The notes under the pieces: generated by a model | Database searches by the model: none | The model's input: only the letters and a program-made list of their open reading frames with translations | Told to the model about the DNA's origin: nothing | Assembly: GCA_938040315.1 (NCBI GenBank) | Contig: CALHQW010000002.1 | Span: forward strand, 1-64,000 | DNA length: 64,000 nucleotides | Direction of reading: 5' to 3' | Origin: an uncultured bacterium | GTDB taxonomy: Bacteria > Hydrothermota > Tepidihabitantia > Tepidihabitantales > DTDR01 | In this document: positions 61,401 through 64,000 of the stretch, piece after piece | How positions within the stretch are numbered: position 1 is the stretch's first letter | How the letters are laid out: the number at the start of each line of letters is the position of its first letter | Position numbers and translations under genes: made by a program

Positions 61401-62020
61401 ATGATCGGAACTTCTTGAAAGTTAGCATCATATAAAGAAAAATATTCCGAATTTAATAAATCAATATTTGGAATAATTTTTTTCAAATCTTCATAAGTTA
61501 TTTCATAAACACCACTGGAACAGACCTCAATCTTTATCAAATCACTATTAGGAAATTCCTTTAAAAGAAAGGTATCCTTCTTTAATCTTTTATATTCTTC
61601 ATATTCTTTTATCTCATAATCAATTTTTTTATAGATCTTCAAAATTCTGCGCTCTTTATCATATTGAAAAGGATTGATAATAATTTTAAAGAGATTTTTA
61701 TTTTCTTTTCTTTCTGGATCCATCCTTTTGCCTAAATAAACTAAATCAATTAATTTCTTATTAAATTCTTCTTCTTTTAAATTAATATTCTCTTTTATCT
61801 CATAAGAATAGTTTAAAATATTTATTTCGGCACTATCACTATCTAAGAAGATAAATCTCTCATAATTGGGCAAAGAAAAGGAATAGGGATAATTTAAAGA
61901 GGGTGAGTAGATAAAATGATAAACTCCATCCTCCAAATTAAAAGTATCCAAATTAAAAGTATCCAATTTAAAAGTTTCTATCTCCAAAGCGAGCATAAAA
62001 AAATATATCAAAAAAAACAT
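58499..62020 (-). CDS. PorU-like type IX secretion C25 (gingipain-fold) sortase
   Basis: CLFLGDANYDYRGI; YFGHGSGSQLAHENIFSIKDL; FFGSCGVGRFDESEYECLAEELVRNPNGAIAVVA; C-term FlgD-like/sorting domain. Confidence 0.85.
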   Translation of the reverse strand: MFFLIYFFMLALEIETFKLDTFNLDTFNLEDGVYHFIYSPSLNYPYSFSLPNYERFIFLDSDSAEINILNYSYEIKENINLKEEEFNKKLIDLVYLGKRMDPERKENKNLFKIIINPFQYDKERRILKIYKKIDYEIKEYEEYKRLKKDTFLLKEFPNSDLIKIEVCSSGVYEITYEDLKKIIPNIDLLNSEYFSLYDANFQEVPIIVLKDRIIFFAQEHFSLYTLNNVYWLSLFSLNKGKRIKRYLVKKIAEGPTFFAFDSLKIEYDNFCPARSGILWVWEEVNKPKGLYRLKKEYLLDFLDNPISLKKLFLRFWPKKGNINLYIYLNDILLDSLKFVGQPNFPRIEDFKKEKEILLKKENNILSFELVGNEEMAFYLDFIEMEYKKELFFSKKPIFFTIDTFGEVALSIKKVKTKINDEIFLFDITNEKEPKLVENLNIDSSFICFAQYFFKKTKFYLCSKRDFKKVIKMERVRLGVLTLDKEFYDYLIITPKELYSSALLLKSYREKTSDLKIKIVLLEDIYNEYGGGLREIKAIKEFLKDKKPKYCLFLGDANYDYRGIVKKFVGVPTYEDGYDYEPGPYSDRGLCFDSYFADLDGNGSSPDIILTRLPIRNEEEMKIFLKKLQEYEKNQFIPSNKILLLLADDEYNGDVQRRDPIWRDHYGSCEEIANLSSNQYLFKKIYLFDYPLLKGNDKGNCKEDLIKRINKGIGILCYFGHGSGSQLAHENIFSIKDLYQLQNEGKYFFAFFGSCGVGRFDESEYECLAEELVRNPNGAIAVVAGSKATSTISNKYLARIMFENIFTCSSLTFASAFFKGWYIDKKYHFFGEPLTKIPFFLLKRNNLKTDETLKTGNKFFIKDTTFEKTGQAIIFASLPKRRRIYNSWFGQIFYDLEGEVFYLNYYQIKEGKIIDSFFVPQIPFPDTLYLANGYSYFLNPSANIYLIIKGKENYSISSPLLFFKRESSNIESKVTWELFADNKLLKETSEVNRNFLLKGKIYSQTGILQLTYPYACGFYLSPYKNFFDLLPYLTYQPNSNTNLNFSLPINLVNDTASLIFYLTDNLFKKYSKTYFLKVEKDEKIKDFCFFKINNNTYCFSFNSSKIFEIRIKIYTLKGKLLKELKTLSKIGNNLVYWDKRDFYGNEVSRGIYLVKVIYYLEGKEESFLRKIIVE
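61932..61976. repeat. Three tandem 15-nt units (TCCAAATTAAAAGTA) in porU N-terminus
   Basis: Direct reading; encodes ETFKLDTFNLDTFNL after the signal peptide. Confidence 0.9.
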
Positions 62021-62038
62021 AATAAAAATCCTAACTTA

Positions 62039-64000
62039 TTACCAGTCTTCTTTTATACCGAAGGTAATTTGCCATATTTTTTCTTCTTTTTTAGATAGGG
62101 GATAGGCAAAATCGATCATGAAAGGATAAGAACCGATAAAAAACCTTAATCCAAAGCCAGCACCAAAAATTGTCTTTTTAAAATTGGTGCCAAAATCTAA
62201 GAAAGTATTAGACCTAATATTCTTTATCGTTATCGGCAAAGGAAATCCCAGTTTTAATATCTCAATAAAGGGTGTTCTCAATTCTAATTTAGAAAATAAA
62301 AGATAGGAATTTTCTTCCTCCGCTTCGGGATAGAGATATCCATAACCTCTCACATAATTACCATCCGGATAAAATCTCTCTCTATTAGGACCAAAACTAC
62401 TTATTGTGCCAAAAAGAAAGGCAAGAATATAAGTGCGATTATAAATATCAAAATAATTTCTTAACTCTAAATAGATTGTTTGAAAAATTGAATCGCTTGG
62501 TGGTATTGTAAAATAGGGTATTAATGAAAACCTTCGACCCTTTATCGGACCAAAAGAAGAAAATAAGGCATTATCATAAACTAATGAAGGGATGGTGTAC
62601 AAAAATTTTTCACTGATCTTTTTTGTTTCAATCTCGTAGAAATTTCCTTCTTTTTGATAGTAAAATCTAAAATCTCTTAAATAAATTAATAAACCCAATT
62701 CCGCTCTAAAAAACTTATTAAAAGGATAAGAAAACTTTGGCGAAAATCCCTTTTGAGTAATCGTTAAAAAAGTATCCTTTCTTAAAAGATAAAAATCAAC
62801 ATATTGGAATAAAGTAAAATAATAATCTTCCCTTCTTTTTAAATAGGCATAAGAAAAATAGAAATTAGAAAAATCAATAAGACCATAAAGATTTGTTAAG
62901 ATTAAAAAACGATGGTCTCCTAAGAGATCTGATAGACTTAATAAGAGATCACCACTTACTCCCAAGGAAGAAGAAAAGAGAACACTTCCCCAAGCATAAT
63001 CCAAAGAAAGCGAAAAATTATATCTTTTTTTCTCTCTTAAAGGAAGAGAATCGGGATAAGAAAACTCCGCTTTCGTTTCACTTATTTCGCTTCTTATCTT
63101 CTCTTCGGAACTAAGAAAAGTCAACTCTTTTTGGCAGATTGAATAGCCTTCATTATGATAGTAAGCAAAAAAGATCTTATCTTTATAAACCCTTGGACTT
63201 TTTATTGCACCCAAAAAATCACTCTGATATAAAACCCTTTCCTCTTTTAATGAATAAATCACCAAGGAATGATCCAAAACAAAAAGAATAGTATCTAAAC
63301 TATTAAAAGAAAGAGGAATAACATCGGAAAAAATCTCTCCTTTTGGTTTATAAATTTTCTTTATAACCCTATCTTTTAAAGAATATAAATAAAGGCAATA
63401 ACTTAAAAAAGAATCTCGATCACTTATAAAAATTATTGTATCGTTATTAAAAAAATAGGGATAATTATCTTCAAAAATATCTTGGGTTAAAGGAATAAGT
63501 TTTAAACTATCTAAAAGGAAAAGATACAAATCACTTTTTCCATTCTTTATTCCACAAAGAACAATCTTTTTATTATCCTTTGAGATATTTAAAGAATAGG
63601 CATCCTCTAAGGATAATAGATATTTTTCTTCTTTTGGTGCCGAAGGTCCTAACCTTCTTTTATAAAGATAAACTTTTCCTTTTTCCCTTTTGATATAATA
63701 AAGGGCAGTATCTTGGTAACTATAACAAAGAGATGGTCTTAAAATACTTAAAGGACCTTTTAAAAGAACCTCACTTTTTTCTTTTAAAAAAGAATAGAGA
63801 AGAATAGCCACTTCCTCATCATAATAAGAGAGATAGATAAACTCATTATCAGATATTGGAATTGGCGAGATATTATATCTTCTTTTTACTTTCTTGTGGT
63901 CGATAATTATTCTTGTTTCTTTTAAAAAATTATTCTTTTTAGATATTAGGGGATAATACTTCTCTTTTAGATATTCCCAAAAATCCTTTTCTAAGGAAGA
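62039..64000 (-). CDS. TolB-like propeller plus Omp85/BamA-like barrel protein, 5' end beyond window
   Basis: Frame open to right edge; propeller 'LSLEDAYSLNISKDNKKIVLCGI...DNYPYFFNNDTIIFISDRDS'; C-term 'GAGFGLRFFIGSYPFMIDFAYPL' typical of Omp85 C-termini. Confidence 0.8.
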   Translation of the reverse strand, partial: SSLEKDFWEYLKEKYYPLISKKNNFLKETRIIIDHKKVKRRYNISPIPISDNEFIYLSYYDEEVAILLYSFLKEKSEVLLKGPLSILRPSLCYSYQDTALYYIKREKGKVYLYKRRLGPSAPKEEKYLLSLEDAYSLNISKDNKKIVLCGIKNGKSDLYLFLLDSLKLIPLTQDIFEDNYPYFFNNDTIIFISDRDSFLSYCLYLYSLKDRVIKKIYKPKGEIFSDVIPLSFNSLDTILFVLDHSLVIYSLKEERVLYQSDFLGAIKSPRVYKDKIFFAYYHNEGYSICQKELTFLSSEEKIRSEISETKAEFSYPDSLPLREKKRYNFSLSLDYAWGSVLFSSSLGVSGDLLLSLSDLLGDHRFLILTNLYGLIDFSNFYFSYAYLKRREDYYFTLFQYVDFYLLRKDTFLTITQKGFSPKFSYPFNKFFRAELGLLIYLRDFRFYYQKEGNFYEIETKKISEKFLYTIPSLVYDNALFSSFGPIKGRRFSLIPYFTIPPSDSIFQTIYLELRNYFDIYNRTYILAFLFGTISSFGPNRERFYPDGNYVRGYGYLYPEAEEENSYLLFSKLELRTPFIEILKLGFPLPITIKNIRSNTFLDFGTNFKKTIFGAGFGLRFFIGSYPFMIDFAYPLSKKEEKIWQITFGIKEDW

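Noticed and set aside
61932-61976. Possible CRISPR-like repeats
   Set aside because: Short 15-nt units without spacers, in frame in a CDS; no CRISPR array or cas genes seen anywhere in the window

Overview
AT-rich bacterial chromosomal window, gene-dense on both strands. It is mostly housekeeping: pepP-efp-accC, iscU, hpf-hprK-EIIA(Man), mutS, lapAB-like, miaB, trmD-khpA-rpsP, an M16 peptidase pair, copA, pgeF-recJ, glutamine synthetase, fabH, a POR operon, arcC, rpmA, mfd, pyruvate/oxaloacetate carboxyltransferase-murF-queA-purE. The right end carries a type IX secretion-like cluster: Omp85/TolB-like protein, PorU-like C25 sortase, PorV-like protein and a propeller with a sorting domain. Lineage looks like candidate division WOR-3 or a related FCB-type lineage (inference only). 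RNAs: rnpB (minus, ~2761-3117), tRNA-Pro(GGG), tRNA-Met/Ile2(CAT). The most interesting signals are: (1) sigma70-type promoters placed 5-7 nt before the ATG at many genes, implying widespread leaderless mRNAs; (2) an unannotated 17-aa lysine-rich micropeptide with its own promoter, SD and hairpin, plus a second lysine-rich protein fused to a Cys4 metal-binding domain; (3) accB missing from pepP-efp-accC while an AccB-type carrier is fused to the pyruvate/oxaloacetate carboxyltransferase; (4) a duplicated, decayed rpsP-promoter/M16 segment at 24.95-25.92 kb; (5) compensatory changes in the P4 core of RNase P RNA; (6) a repeat-derived in-frame insertion in CopA; (7) a defence/toxin graveyard at the left edge. 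No complete, clearly new multi-gene system was demonstrable from sequence alone.
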